DNA of 64,000 nucleotides from Vibrio maritimus. GTDB taxonomy: Bacteria > Pseudomonadota > Gammaproteobacteria > Enterobacterales > Vibrionaceae. Location: the NCBI RefSeq assembly GCF_021441885.1, contig NZ_CP090438.1, positions 558,001-622,000 on the forward strand, in the 5' to 3' direction. A program made the translations under genes and the position numbers. The first letter of the stretch is position 1; each line of letters opens with the position of its first letter. Under the pieces are notes generated by a model. It did no database searches. It was not told where the DNA came from and saw nothing but the letters and a program-made list of their open reading frames with translations. Of the stretch, positions 34,035 through 43,137 are shown in pieces.

Positions 34035-34547
34035 GATCACTCTGGTGGAAAGTTGATCTATTAATGACTTATCCACAGGTGGGATGGTAAATACCGGTGA
34101 TTTATCGACTTCTGTATAAATAATCAGTGGTATTGTGCCTATAAAACACTTGATATATCAGGGTTTGTATGAATCTTATCAAATTCGATGTGGATAATTT
34201 AGCTTGTGGTTGATCTTTAACCGATCTGATCTCTTCGTTAATTTTTAAATCGCCAGTTCAAAAACTAATGATCAATGTTAATTTAAGTTACTGAATTTAT
34301 GGTGGTAAAATTTAATTGGTGCATTATTGGCTTTTCTAGGGCTTTTATACTAAGTTGAGTTTTTCCTAGAGATCAAAGATTCTGCACACAGTTATTCACA
34401 GAAAAGGTGAATAAATGTGGTCTAGGTCTCATTGCTATGTTGATAACTGGCGTTTTGTTCGAATCTTATCCAATGGTTCTCAAAGAACTGGGAATTGTTC
34501 AAATTTACACATCCTTAAGTTTGCTCAAGTTGGGGATATGTGGAAAA
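34035..34547. promoter_or_regulatory. DnaA-box and GATC cluster in the mutH-rppH intergenic region
   Basis: Four matches to the DnaA box TTWTNCACA: TTATCCACA 34069-34077 (+), TGTGGATAA 34189-34197 (-), TTATTCACA 34392-34400 (+), TGTGGAAAA 34539-34547 (-). Seven GATC sites start at 34035, 34055, 34212, 34223, 34228, 34270 and 34371; five fall within 163 bp. The region is AT-rich and non-coding (about 620 bp between mutH and rppH). It could be a DnaA/SeqA-controlled promoter or a DnaA titration or reactivation site. The function is inference. Confidence 0.6.
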
Positions 34548-34581
34548 ATCAAGGTAATGAAAATTTAATTGAGGTTGGCCA

Positions 34582-35100
34582 GTGATAGATGGCGATGGTT
34601 ACCGACTGAATGTTGGTATTGTAATCTGTAACAACCATGGTCAGGTCTTCTGGGCTAAACGATACGGACAACACTCATGGCAGTTCCCTCAGGGCGGTAT
34701 TGACGAAGGTGAATCCCCTGAAGAGGCCATGTATCGAGAACTGTATGAAGAGGTGGGGCTCACTAAGAACGACGTCAAGGTCGTTGCGGTCAGTCGCCAT
34801 TGGCTAAGATATAAGTTACCCAAGCGCTTGGTTCGCTGGGATTCGAAACCTGTCTGTATTGGGCAAAAACAGAAATGGTTTTTACTGCGTCTGGATTGTG
34901 ATGAATCCAAGATCAACATGCAGCGCGGTAATACCCCTGAGTTTGATGGTTGGCGTTGGGTGAGCTATTGGTACCCAGTAAGACAAGTCGTTTCTTTTAA
35001 GCGTGATGTCTATCGCCGAGCGATGAAAGAATTTGCATCCTTGGCAATGCCGTTTAAGGAACGAAAATTTAAAGGCAAAAGAAAGCATCGAAGAGGGTAA
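34582..35100 (+). CDS. rppH: RNA pyrophosphohydrolase RppH
   Basis: Removes 5' pyrophosphate from mRNA to trigger RNase E decay. 172 residues. The Nudix box GGIDEGESPEEAMYRELYEEVGL (shown in part: GGIDEGESPEEA and RELYEEVGL) is near residues 38-60, with the basic C-terminal tail typical of the family. GTG start 34582 behind GAGG; MIDGDGYRLNVGIV matches E. coli. ptsP begins two bases after its stop, so they are cotranscribed. Confidence 0.94.
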   Translation: MIDGDGYRLNVGIVICNNHGQVFWAKRYGQHSWQFPQGGIDEGESPEEAMYRELYEEVGLTKNDVKVVAVSRHWLRYKLPKRLVRWDSKPVCIGQKQKWFLLRLDCDESKINMQRGNTPEFDGWRWVSYWYPVRQVVSFKRDVYRRAMKEFASLAMPFKERKFKGKRKHRRG

Positions 35101-35102
35101 GT

Positions 35103-37352
35103 ATGCTATCGCAACTAAGGGATATAGTTGAGCACGTTTCAAAGGTTGAAGACGTGCATGCGGCCCTCGAGATGTTAGTACAACAAACATGTGCAGCCAT
35201 GAACACCGAGTGCTGCACGATTTACCTTGCTAACAAAGATAAGCAGCGCTTAGAGTTGATGGCCACTCAAGGCCTCACCTTTGAGGGTGACACAATCCAA
35301 ATCGGTTTTGATGAGGGCTTGGTGGGGTTGGTGAAGCGTACAGCAGAGCCTATCAACTTAGCCGAAGCTGCTAAACACCCTGCTTTCAAGTTTTTCCCAG
35401 AACTTGGTGAGGATGTCTACCACTCCTTCTTAGGCACACCAATTATTCATCGCAAGCAAGTACTTGGCGTATTGGTCGTGCAACAAAAAACATCCCGTCA
35501 GTTTAGTGAAATGGAAGAGTCTTTCCTTGTCACGCTGGCTGCGCAGGTTGCGGTTTTGATAGCCCACGCTATCGCTCAAGGACATGGATTCTTTGACGAC
35601 AACGCAGTCCCTGTGATTAAAGGTATTGGCGCGTCATCCGGTGTGGCCATAGGCCCGATTTGGTGGGACAACACTCAGCCTGATCTTAGTGATGTTTTTC
35701 CCGCCTCTACTCTTGATGTTGCTAGAGAGCAAGAGCTTCTTTCTGTGGCGATTGAGAATGCGCTGGCCGATTTTAAGCGTATGCGTAAAAAGCTCGATCT
35801 CGAGCTGAACAAAGACGCGTTAGCCATATTCGATCTCTTTACCCACTTGCTCAACGATCCTATGTTGAGAAATGATCTCAAGGCGCAGATTCAAAAAGGC
35901 GATAAGGCCGATTGGGCCTTACGACAAGTGGTTGAGAGTTACGCTAATCGCTTTGCAAAAATGTCTGACGTCTATCTACGTGAACGTGCGCAGGATGTGA
36001 AAGAGCTTGGACAGCGCCTGCTGTTTTTCTTACATGATACTGAATACCCGATTCATGAATTTAGTGAGCCGGTGATCTTTGTCGTTCGAGAACTCACCGC
36101 CTCGATTCTCGCTTCTATCCCTAAAGAACAACTGCTCGCAGTCGTCTCTCTTGAGGGGGCTGCCAACTCGCACGCAGCGATTTTGTCGCGTGCAATGGGT
36201 ATTCCTGCTGTAATGGGCGTAAACACCAACCCTGCACTGCTTAGTGGCAAGCTCGGTATCGTTGATGGGTACAGCGGTGAAATATTCCCAGACCCGAGCC
36301 ATGAATTGCTCTCTGAATATCGTGAGTTGGTAACGGAAGAATCTGAGTTGTCTCAGATGGTGGAGTCAACCGCGGGGCTAGAAGCTGCTACCAAAGATGG
36401 TCAGCGTATCCAAGTGATGCTCAACGCAGGTTTGAGTGCCGATACCAGTATTTCTATTAATAAGAACGTAGACGGTGTTGGATTATATCGAACCGAGATC
36501 TCGTTCTTGCTTCAGCAGCAGTTTCCATCTGAGGAAGAGCAGCTACATCAGTATCGTTCTGTCCTGAGTGCTTATCCAAGCAAGCGAGTTGTGATGCGAA
36601 CGCTAGATATTGGTGGAGATAAAGCGCTGCCGTATCTGCCAATTGATGAAGACAACCCATTTTTGGGCTGGCGTGGTATCCGCTTCACACTGGATCACCC
36701 TGATATATTCCTTATTCAGATCAGGGCGATGTTGCGCGCCAGCGTCGGCATTGATAATTTGAGTATCCTCTTGCCCATGGTGTCGTCGGTGCAAGAGTTT
36801 GATGATGCCGCGACATTGATTGAACAAGCTTATCAAGAGGTTCTCGTTGAGCACCCTAAGGTGAAGAAGCCGGAAATAGGTGTGATGATCGAAGTGCCCT
36901 CTATGCTCTACATCTTGCCGTTTATGGCTGAGCGGGTCGACTTTGTCTCGGTGGGAACCAATGATTTAACCCAGTATCTGCTAGCGGTTGATCGAAATAA
37001 TGCTCAGGTTGCCGACATCTACGAAACCTTGCATCCATCCGTATTGGCAGCGATGAAACATATATTTGCAACCTGTCAGTCTTATCATCTACCTGTTTGT
37101 ATTTGTGGTGAGCTTGCAGGCGATCCTATTGGTGCACTGCTGCTTGTTGGTTTGGGGTATGACACGTTAAGTATGAACACCTCAAACGTTGCTAAGGTAA
37201 AGTATTTGCTTCAACAAAGCTCGCTTGATGAGCTTAAGCAACTTGCTGACAAAGCGCTGATGCAACCTTATGGTAAAACCATCTACAATCAGATGCGCGA
37301 ATACTTCGAGAATAAAGGGCTCGCGGGCTTTATTCGTGCAGGCAAATTTTAA
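35103..37352 (+). CDS. ptsP: Enzyme I-Ntr (nitrogen PTS phosphoenolpyruvate phosphotransferase)
   Basis: Autophosphorylates from PEP and passes phosphate to NPr. 749 residues: N-terminal GAF domain (about 1-160, sensing glutamine/2-oxoglutarate in E. coli), HPr-binding domain, the phosphohistidine domain with GAANSHAAILSRAMGIPAV (active His about 357), and the PEP-binding barrel with MIEVPSM, SVGTNDLTQY and a Cys in CICGELAG near the end. ATG 35103 overlaps the rppH region with AGAGGGTAAGT as ribosome binding site. Confidence 0.95.
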   Translation: MLSQLRDIVEHVSKVEDVHAALEMLVQQTCAAMNTECCTIYLANKDKQRLELMATQGLTFEGDTIQIGFDEGLVGLVKRTAEPINLAEAAKHPAFKFFPELGEDVYHSFLGTPIIHRKQVLGVLVVQQKTSRQFSEMEESFLVTLAAQVAVLIAHAIAQGHGFFDDNAVPVIKGIGASSGVAIGPIWWDNTQPDLSDVFPASTLDVAREQELLSVAIENALADFKRMRKKLDLELNKDALAIFDLFTHLLNDPMLRNDLKAQIQKGDKADWALRQVVESYANRFAKMSDVYLRERAQDVKELGQRLLFFLHDTEYPIHEFSEPVIFVVRELTASILASIPKEQLLAVVSLEGAANSHAAILSRAMGIPAVMGVNTNPALLSGKLGIVDGYSGEIFPDPSHELLSEYRELVTEESELSQMVESTAGLEAATKDGQRIQVMLNAGLSADTSISINKNVDGVGLYRTEISFLLQQQFPSEEEQLHQYRSVLSAYPSKRVVMRTLDIGGDKALPYLPIDEDNPFLGWRGIRFTLDHPDIFLIQIRAMLRASVGIDNLSILLPMVSSVQEFDDAATLIEQAYQEVLVEHPKVKKPEIGVMIEVPSMLYILPFMAERVDFVSVGTNDLTQYLLAVDRNNAQVADIYETLHPSVLAAMKHIFATCQSYHLPVCICGELAGDPIGALLLVGLGYDTLSMNTSNVAKVKYLLQQSSLDELKQLADKALMQPYGKTIYNQMREYFENKGLAGFIRAGKF

Positions 37353-37373
37353 CTTTACTATTTTGGTCGTTTT

Positions 37374-38165
37374 GTGAATTACGAATTAATACTGCTTTTG
37401 TTGCTGCTTGGCGCTGTAGTAGGGACCATGTCTGGTCTTTTAGGGATTGGCGGTGGACTTATTGTGGTGCCCGCACTGGCGTTTTTGCTGCCGAAGTTTC
37501 ACATATCCAGTGATGTGGTGATGCACATTGCGTTGGCTACTTCGCTTGCCTCTATCATTATTACCTCTGGCTCTTCTGCGCTGAATCACCTCAAATTGGG
37601 AAACGTAGATCTGTTTGTTATTAAGTGGTTGATGCCTGGTGTCGTCATCGGTGGTTTTGCTGGATCTTATGTTGCTGAGTGGATTCCCTCTCACTATCTG
37701 CCGAAAGTGTTCGCGTTTATTGTGCTTATGCTCGCCATTCAGATGTTTTTATCGATTAAGTCGCAATCCGTGCGTTCGCTGCCTTCACCTGCGGTGACGA
37801 CATGTTGCGGTGCGGGTATTGGCATGATTTCCAGTCTAGCCGGGATTGGCGGTGGCTCAATGTCGGTGCCATTTTTGAGCAAACACGGTGTCGAAATGCG
37901 TAAAGCAGTAGGCTCATCCTCAGTGTGTGGTTGTGTGATTGCGATTGCCGGTATGATAGGGTTCGTGATTCATGGTGCGAAAGTGGACGGTTTACCAGAG
38001 TACAGCGTCGGCTACGTCTATTTGCCCGCGTTATTTGCGATTGCCGCGACGTCGATGATTACGACTCGTTTTGGTGCCAAGTTGGCTACGACCATGCCAA
38101 CACCGAAACTAAAGAAGATTTTTGCGGTCTTTCTATTGTTCGTTGCATTCTCTATGATGTTCTAG
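37374..38165 (+). CDS. TauE/SafE (TSUP) family membrane transporter
   Basis: 263 residues with about eight transmembrane helices. The two TSUP repeats each start with a Gly-rich motif: GLLGIGGGLIVVPAL near residue 21 and SLAGIGGGSMSVPFL near 155. Family members export sulfite, sulfoacetate or related anions; the substrate here is unknown. GTG start 37374. It lies 21 bp after ptsP and 35 bp before lgt. E. coli lacks it at this position. Confidence 0.85.
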   Translation: MNYELILLLLLLGAVVGTMSGLLGIGGGLIVVPALAFLLPKFHISSDVVMHIALATSLASIIITSGSSALNHLKLGNVDLFVIKWLMPGVVIGGFAGSYVAEWIPSHYLPKVFAFIVLMLAIQMFLSIKSQSVRSLPSPAVTTCCGAGIGMISSLAGIGGGSMSVPFLSKHGVEMRKAVGSSSVCGCVIAIAGMIGFVIHGAKVDGLPEYSVGYVYLPALFAIAATSMITTRFGAKLATTMPTPKLKKIFAVFLLFVAFSMMF

Positions 38166-38200
38166 CCCCAATTAATCAATAATTTTTAAGTGAGCGTTTT

Positions 38201-39016
38201 ATGTCTCAGGGATATATCCAATTTCCTAATATTGACCCTGTTCTGTTTGAGTTAGGTCCTTTGTCGGTTCGCTGGTACGGTTTGATGTACCTGATTGGCT
38301 TTGCTTTTGCGCTATGGTTGGCAAATCGCCGCGCCGATAAGGCAGGCTCTGGTTGGACTCGTGAACAGGTTTCAGATCTGCTGTTTGCTGGCTTCCTTGG
38401 GGTCGTTATTGGCGGTCGCGTCGGTTACGTGCTGTTTTATGGCTTCGAAGAGTTGATGCAAGACCCGCTTTACCTGTTTAAGGTATGGACCGGTGGTATG
38501 TCATTCCACGGTGGGTTGTTGGGTGTCATCAGTGCGATGTTCTGGTATGCACGAAAAAATGGTCGCACCTTCTTTAATGTTGCTGATTTTATTGCACCGC
38601 TTGTACCATTTGGTTTAGGTATGGGGCGTTTAGGTAACTTCATGAACAGTGAACTTTGGGGACGAGTCACCGATGTGCCGTGGGCGATCATCTTTCCTAA
38701 CGGTGGCCCGTTGCCGCGCCACCCATCACAACTCTATGAATTTGCCCTAGAAGGTGTGGTTCTGTTCTTCATCCTGAACTGGTTTATTCGCAAACCGCGT
38801 CCTGAAGGCTCTGTCTCAGGTTTGTTCTTGCTCGGTTATGGTACGTTTAGATTTATGGTAGAGTACGTCCGCGAGCCGGATGCGCATCTTGGCTTGTTCG
38901 GTGGATTTATCTCAATGGGACAAATCTTATCCCTACCAATGGTTATCATTGGTGCCTTGATGGTTGCGTGGGCTTACAAAGTGAATGGCGCAACCACCTC
39001 AAACGTTTCAAAGTAA
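38201..39016 (+). CDS. lgt: Prolipoprotein diacylglyceryl transferase
   Basis: Transfers diacylglycerol from phosphatidylglycerol to the lipobox Cys of prolipoproteins, the step before LspA (also in this window). 271 residues, seven transmembrane helices. Signatures: VRWYGLMYLIGF near residue 23, GGRVGYVLFYG near 70, MSFHGGLLG near 100 and GRLGNFMNSELWGRVT near 142. ATG behind AAGTGAGCGTTTT. Confidence 0.95.
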   Translation: MSQGYIQFPNIDPVLFELGPLSVRWYGLMYLIGFAFALWLANRRADKAGSGWTREQVSDLLFAGFLGVVIGGRVGYVLFYGFEELMQDPLYLFKVWTGGMSFHGGLLGVISAMFWYARKNGRTFFNVADFIAPLVPFGLGMGRLGNFMNSELWGRVTDVPWAIIFPNGGPLPRHPSQLYEFALEGVVLFFILNWFIRKPRPEGSVSGLFLLGYGTFRFMVEYVREPDAHLGLFGGFISMGQILSLPMVIIGALMVAWAYKVNGATTSNVSK

Positions 39017-39027
39017 TAGGAATTGTC

Positions 39028-39879
39028 GTGAAGCAGTATTTAGACTTATGTCAGCGTATCGTTGACGAGGGTGTATGGGTAGAGAATGAGCGAACAGGTA
39101 AACGTTGTTTGACTGTTATTAATGCGGATCTTACCTACGATGTTGCCGGCAATGCCTTCCCGTTAGTCACAACACGTAAGAGCTTCTGGAAAGCGGCGGT
39201 CGCAGAGCTACTGGGTTACATTCGCGGTTATGATAATGCGGAAGATTTTCGCAAGCTTGGCACTAAGACATGGGATGCCAATGCAAACCTAAATGATGCG
39301 TGGCTAAACAATCCTTACCGTAAAGGTGAAGATGATATGGGCCGCGTTTACGGTGTTCAGGGCCGAGCTTGGGCAAAACCGGATGGTGGTCATATTGACC
39401 AACTGCGTAAGATTGTCGATGATCTGACGAATGGGGTCGATGATCGCGGAGAAATCCTTAATTTCTATAACCCTGGTGAGTTCCATATGGGTTGTCTGCG
39501 CCCTTGTATGTATAGCCACCATTTCTCATTATTGGGCGACACTCTATACCTAAATAGTACGCAACGTTCATGTGATGTACCGCTGGGCTTAAACTTTAAT
39601 ATGGTTCAGGTTTACGTGTTCTTGGCGATTATGGCTCAAATCACAGGTAAGAAACCTGGCTTGGCGTACCACAAAATTGTCAACGCGCATATTTATGAAG
39701 ATCAGCTAGAACTGATGCGAGATGTGCAACTTAAGCGCGAACCACTGGCAGCGCCAACATTCCGTATTAACCCTGATATTAAGTCTCTTGAAGACCTTGA
39801 AACGTGGGTGACATTGGATGATTTTGAGGTGATTGGCTATGAGAGCCATGAACCTATTCGTTACCCGTTCTCTGTGTAA
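39028..39879 (+). CDS. thyA: Thymidylate synthase (Vibrio-type)
   Basis: Converts dUMP to dTMP with methylene-THF. 283 residues from GTG 39028, preceded by AGGA; an upstream in-frame ATG at 38968 lies inside lgt and is rejected. The catalytic Cys is in RPCMYSHHF and the dUMP contact in QRSCDVPLGL. It is longer and rather divergent from E. coli ThyA (264 aa): the region aligned with the partner-subunit Arg pair reads DDRGEI, with only one Arg. Operon with lgt (11-bp gap). Confidence 0.93.
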   Translation: MKQYLDLCQRIVDEGVWVENERTGKRCLTVINADLTYDVAGNAFPLVTTRKSFWKAAVAELLGYIRGYDNAEDFRKLGTKTWDANANLNDAWLNNPYRKGEDDMGRVYGVQGRAWAKPDGGHIDQLRKIVDDLTNGVDDRGEILNFYNPGEFHMGCLRPCMYSHHFSLLGDTLYLNSTQRSCDVPLGLNFNMVQVYVFLAIMAQITGKKPGLAYHKIVNAHIYEDQLELMRDVQLKREPLAAPTFRINPDIKSLEDLETWVTLDDFEVIGYESHEPIRYPFSV

Positions 39880-39889
39880 CGTTGATTAG

Positions 39890-39919
39890 AAACGCCGAGC
39901 TTGATGCTCGGCGTTTTTC
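39890..39919. terminator. thyA / SDR bidirectional terminator
   Basis: AAACGCCGAGC (39890-39900) / GCTCGGCGTTT (39906-39916), TTGAT loop, T-run. Confidence 0.93.
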
Positions 39920-39929
39920 TTTCTGCTTG

Positions 39930-40670
39930 TCACCAGCTTATCGCCTCGCGCTCGGTGAAGAAACCAGCCGTAGGGCCATCCTCAGCCAGTGTTGCTAGCC
40001 AAATCGCGGTATCAGCGCCTTCCCGCGGTGTTTTCAGTTTGACGCTCTCTCCGTACTCAGGGAGCTCTTCTAGATTCATCCCCGAATCAACCCAGCCTGG
40101 GCAGTAAGAGTTCACTTTAATTCCAAAAGGCTCTAGCTCTTTAGCGAACAGAACTGTGTTGGCGTTGACACCAATCTTGGACGATTGATACGCAGCGCAG
40201 ATGTCATCTCGCCAAGGGGAATGCATGTCGGACAACTGCGACAGTTGGGCTGCTTGACTGGAAACATTAACCACCCTAGCACTGTTCGACTTCTTGAGCA
40301 GCGGCGTCAGTGCTCGTGTCAGCAAGAAGGGACCGATCTGGTTGACTTCAATCACGCGTCGATAGGTGTCTTCATCGATCAGAGATGGATGCTTACCGAA
40401 ATCGGTTAGGATAGAAGCGTTGTTGACCAAAACATCCAGGCGACCAAACTCTTCGTGGATTTTATTGGCGATGGCTGGAAACATCGATGACATGGCGAGA
40501 TCAATTTTAACGTGTGACGCCATATAGCCTTTATGACGGAAGTCATTGGCTAGTGCGCCGCAAGATTGAATATCGGCCATGATGACATGGAATCCTTGTT
40601 CCATAAGCATTTCTGATGTGGCTAAACCGATGCCTTGATATGCACCAGTAACGAGAGCAATTTTGTGCAT
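39930..40670 (-). CDS. Short-chain dehydrogenase/reductase
   Basis: A 246-residue Rossmann-fold oxidoreductase. Cofactor motif TGAYQGIG near residue 8, LVNNAS near 83, catalytic Ser in NVSSQAA near 137, and YQSSK catalytic Tyr/Lys near 160. CPGWVDSGM near 190 resembles carbonyl-reductase-like SDRs. Substrate unknown. Stands alone. Confidence 0.85.
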   Translation of the reverse strand: MHKIALVTGAYQGIGLATSEMLMEQGFHVIMADIQSCGALANDFRHKGYMASHVKIDLAMSSMFPAIANKIHEEFGRLDVLVNNASILTDFGKHPSLIDEDTYRRVIEVNQIGPFLLTRALTPLLKKSNSARVVNVSSQAAQLSQLSDMHSPWRDDICAAYQSSKIGVNANTVLFAKELEPFGIKVNSYCPGWVDSGMNLEELPEYGESVKLKTPREGADTAIWLATLAEDGPTAGFFTEREAISW

Positions 40671-40785
40671 GATTGACCTTATTTGTGGCGTTCAATCAAG
40701 ACAGTTTATCGGCGGGGAACAGAAGATGGCAGTAACATAGGGGGATGTTACTTAAAGGTTACTGCCAAAATGTGAAGGTAAAATG

Positions 40786-41109
40786 CTAGTCGTAGTAGTA
40801 CTCTTCGGCGATCTCTTCTTCAACAATTTCTTCCTCGACGATTTCCTCTTCGACAACAACGTCTGTTGCCACTTCACAAGCACCCTCGTCATACGCCCCG
40901 TCTATGGTACCGACAACCGCACCGGTACCGCCACCAATAGCTGCGCCAGCCGCTGCACCACTGCCACCATCGACAATACCACCAACCACGGCACCAGTAA
41001 TAGCGCCGTCTACCGCACCATCAATCGCCCCTTCTGCGGTTTGATCGCAGTAATAGGCGAAGCTAGGGGAAGCGATAAGTGAGGCTAGAAGTAGAATTTT
41101 TGTTTTCAT
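40786..41109 (-). CDS. Secreted glycine-zipper protein with acidic repeat tail
   Basis: 107 residues: signal peptide (cleaved after SFA, residue 18), a glycine/alanine-rich zipper region (GAIDGAVDGAITGAVVGG and GAAIGGGTGAVVG, about 27-70), then three VEEEI/VEEEE-type acidic repeats and a YYYD end. Likely periplasmic or outer-membrane-associated. Coding status is supported by the signal peptide and zipper; function unknown. The opposite strand also has an open frame here but with no such logic. Confidence 0.7.
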   Translation of the reverse strand: MKTKILLLASLIASPSFAYYCDQTAEGAIDGAVDGAITGAVVGGIVDGGSGAAAGAAIGGGTGAVVGTIDGAYDEGACEVATDVVVEEEIVEEEIVEEEIAEEYYYD

Positions 41110-41348
41110 GACAAGGTCCTAGGTTGAGTAACTGCGTATTAGAGTAAACAAGGAATGTGCACTGGGTAAGGTCGGCAGCGTCAATCTTGGGTTAGATTCT
41201 GGTTGTCGTATTGTTGGGGTGTATTGGGCTTGATCAGAAGTGTTTGTGTATCAATATCTGGAAGCCTAAACTCAAGTCCAGGGTGTAACTTGCTAAGCGG
41301 TAACACCTTGACTCATAATGAAATGAGTAATGATTAGGAGAGCAAATA

Positions 41349-41939
41349 ATGCGAGTGTACATATGGATTTTAGTCGCCTTGCTGGTGGGGTGTAGCAGTG
41401 GACCAGATGAGATTAAAGTGGCGGATGAAAAGCTGCTTGTTAGCTACCAAGACGCTCGTAAAGACGCGACACCTTTCAAGGGTCAACCCGCTCGTTGGGG
41501 TGGTGTGGTGGCTAAGCTCACCAATCCTTCAGCGAATAGTAGTGAGCTGCAGATCAGCCATTTTGAGTTGGACTCTAAAGGAAGGCCAGATGAGACACGT
41601 CAAGGTAGCAGTCGCTTTGTGGTCAAAGTAGATCGCTTTTTGGACCCAAAAATCTTTATGTTAGGCAAACCGATGACGTTTGTTGGCACTATTGAGGGGC
41701 AAACTGAGATAAAAGTGGGTGAGCAGACCCTATCTGTCCCTGTGCTCAAAGCATCAAATTATTACCTTTGGACAGAAGATAAGCGCATCAAAACCTACTA
41801 TGTCGGCGACCCGTTCTATAACTACTACTATGACAGATATTATTATTGGGATTACGTCGATGAAGCGGATCTCATCGAGCATTATGACGCCTATGATGCT
41901 TACGACGCTTATGATGCCTACGACTATGGCGATTTTTAG
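41349..41939 (+). CDS. Slp-family outer-membrane lipoprotein with Tyr-rich repeat tail
   Basis: 196 residues. Lipobox LVGC (Cys15), then a Slp-like domain (starvation-inducible outer-membrane lipoprotein): VSYQDARKDATPFKGQPARWGGVVAKL and LDPKIFMLGKPMTFVGTI. The C-terminal 45 residues are extremely Tyr-rich (NYYYDRYYYWDY) and end in a tandem YDA repeat encoded by near-identical 9-base units, a candidate slippage site. ATG follows TAGGAGAGCAAATA. Confidence 0.82.
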   Translation: MRVYIWILVALLVGCSSGPDEIKVADEKLLVSYQDARKDATPFKGQPARWGGVVAKLTNPSANSSELQISHFELDSKGRPDETRQGSSRFVVKVDRFLDPKIFMLGKPMTFVGTIEGQTEIKVGEQTLSVPVLKASNYYLWTEDKRIKTYYVGDPFYNYYYDRYYYWDYVDEADLIEHYDAYDAYDAYDAYDYGDF

Positions 41940-41948
41940 ATAAAAAAA

Positions 41949-41977
41949 GACCCAGCTTTTTAGCTGGGTCTTTTTTT
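41949..41977. terminator. slp / nptA bidirectional terminator
   Basis: GACCCAGCT (41949-41957) / AGCTGGGTC (41962-41970), TTTT loop, A-run before and seven T after. Confidence 0.93.
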
Positions 41978-41988
41978 AAGTTTTAATC

Positions 41989-43137
41989 TTAGGCTGTTAG
42001 CGCGAGGATGGAACCAGGAATCACTACGAAGATAGAGACTAGGTAACCAGCAACCACCGCTTTGTTTTTAATGGCCATATCTGAGATGTAGTCCGCACCT
42101 TTCACTGGAAGCTCACGTAAGAACGGAATACCAAAGATGAACACCGTTGCCATAATGTTGAACACTAGGTGTACGAGGGCAATCTGTAGCGCAAATACAG
42201 CGTATTCACCAGATACCGCCGTCGCAGCAAGTAGACCCGTGATACATGTACCTATGTTCGCACCTAGTGTGAATGGGTATACATCACGAACCTTTAGAGC
42301 ACCTGTACCTACTAGCGGTACCATCAAGCTTGTTGTCGTTGATGAAGACTGAACCAGTACAGTAACGATTGAGCCAGATACGATACCGTGAATTGGACCA
42401 CGACCAATTGCGTTCTTTAGAATCTCGCGAGCACGGCCAACCATTAGGCTCTTCATCAGTTTTCCCATTACAGTGATAGCGACGAAGATAGTTGCGATAC
42501 CCAGAACGATGAGTAGTACACCACCTGTGACGCTACCAAATGCGCTTAGCGGCTCTTGGATCGCGCTCACTACTGGCTTGGTGATTGGTTTGATGAAGTT
42601 AAGACCACCCATACTTACATCACCAGTTGCCATCATAGGTGAGACTAACCAGCTAGAGATCTTATCCAACACGCCGAACATCATTTCCAGCGGTAGGAAG
42701 ATAGCCACTGCTAGTAGGTTGAAGAAGTCGTGAATCGTTGCACTTGCAAAAGCGCGTTTAAATTCTGTATTGCAACGAACGTGACCAAGGCTTACTAAGG
42801 TATTGGTTACGGTTGTACCAATGTTAGCACCCATGATCATTGGGATTGCTGTCGTGACAGGCAAGCCACCGGCTACCAGACCAACAATAATAGAAGTAAC
42901 GGTACTAGAAGATTGGATAAGTGCCGTAGCAACCAAACCGATCATCAAACCTGCAACTGGGTGAGAAGCAAACTCGAACAGCACTTTTGCGTGCTCGCCA
43001 GTCGCCATTTTGAAGCCACTACCTACCATCGAAACAGCAAGTAGCAATAAGTAAAGCATGAATGCCAAGTTAGCCCAGCGCAGCCAACGCGTCGTAGTCG
43101 ACATAGGAGTCGTCGCTGTAGTTGCTTGGTTCATCAT
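41989..43137 (-). CDS. nptA: Na+/phosphate cotransporter NptA
   Basis: A type II Na/Pi-cotransporter of 382 residues with about eight to nine transmembrane helices. The two inverted repeats each contain QSSST (ALIQSSSTVTSI near 75 and VLVQSSSTTTSL near 265), the substrate and Na+ site, each followed by GANIGT. ATG 43137 follows GGAGAAAACT. Divergent from nhaR, as in V. cholerae. It lacks the PhoU-like tail found in some homologues. Confidence 0.93.
   Translation of the reverse strand: MMNQATTATTPMSTTTRWLRWANLAFMLYLLLLAVSMVGSGFKMATGEHAKVLFEFASHPVAGLMIGLVATALIQSSSTVTSIIVGLVAGGLPVTTAIPMIMGANIGTTVTNTLVSLGHVRCNTEFKRAFASATIHDFFNLLAVAIFLPLEMMFGVLDKISSWLVSPMMATGDVSMGGLNFIKPITKPVVSAIQEPLSAFGSVTGGVLLIVLGIATIFVAITVMGKLMKSLMVGRAREILKNAIGRGPIHGIVSGSIVTVLVQSSSTTTSLMVPLVGTGALKVRDVYPFTLGANIGTCITGLLAATAVSGEYAVFALQIALVHLVFNIMATVFIFGIPFLRELPVKGADYISDMAIKNKAVVAGYLVSIFVVIPGSILALTA

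Noticed and set aside
33960..34076. N-terminal extension of MutH from GTG 34076
   Set aside because: The 39 extra residues have no counterpart in MutH proteins, and the extended start sits on a DnaA box.
34035..34547. crtS, the chromosome 2 replication trigger of Vibrio
   Set aside because: In V. cholerae crtS is recalled to lie at a different locus, not between mutH and rppH, and I cannot identify its conserved core here.
40783..41082. Plus-strand frame opposite the glycine-zipper gene
   Set aside because: The low-complexity sequence keeps both strands open; only the minus strand shows a signal peptide and family-like design.
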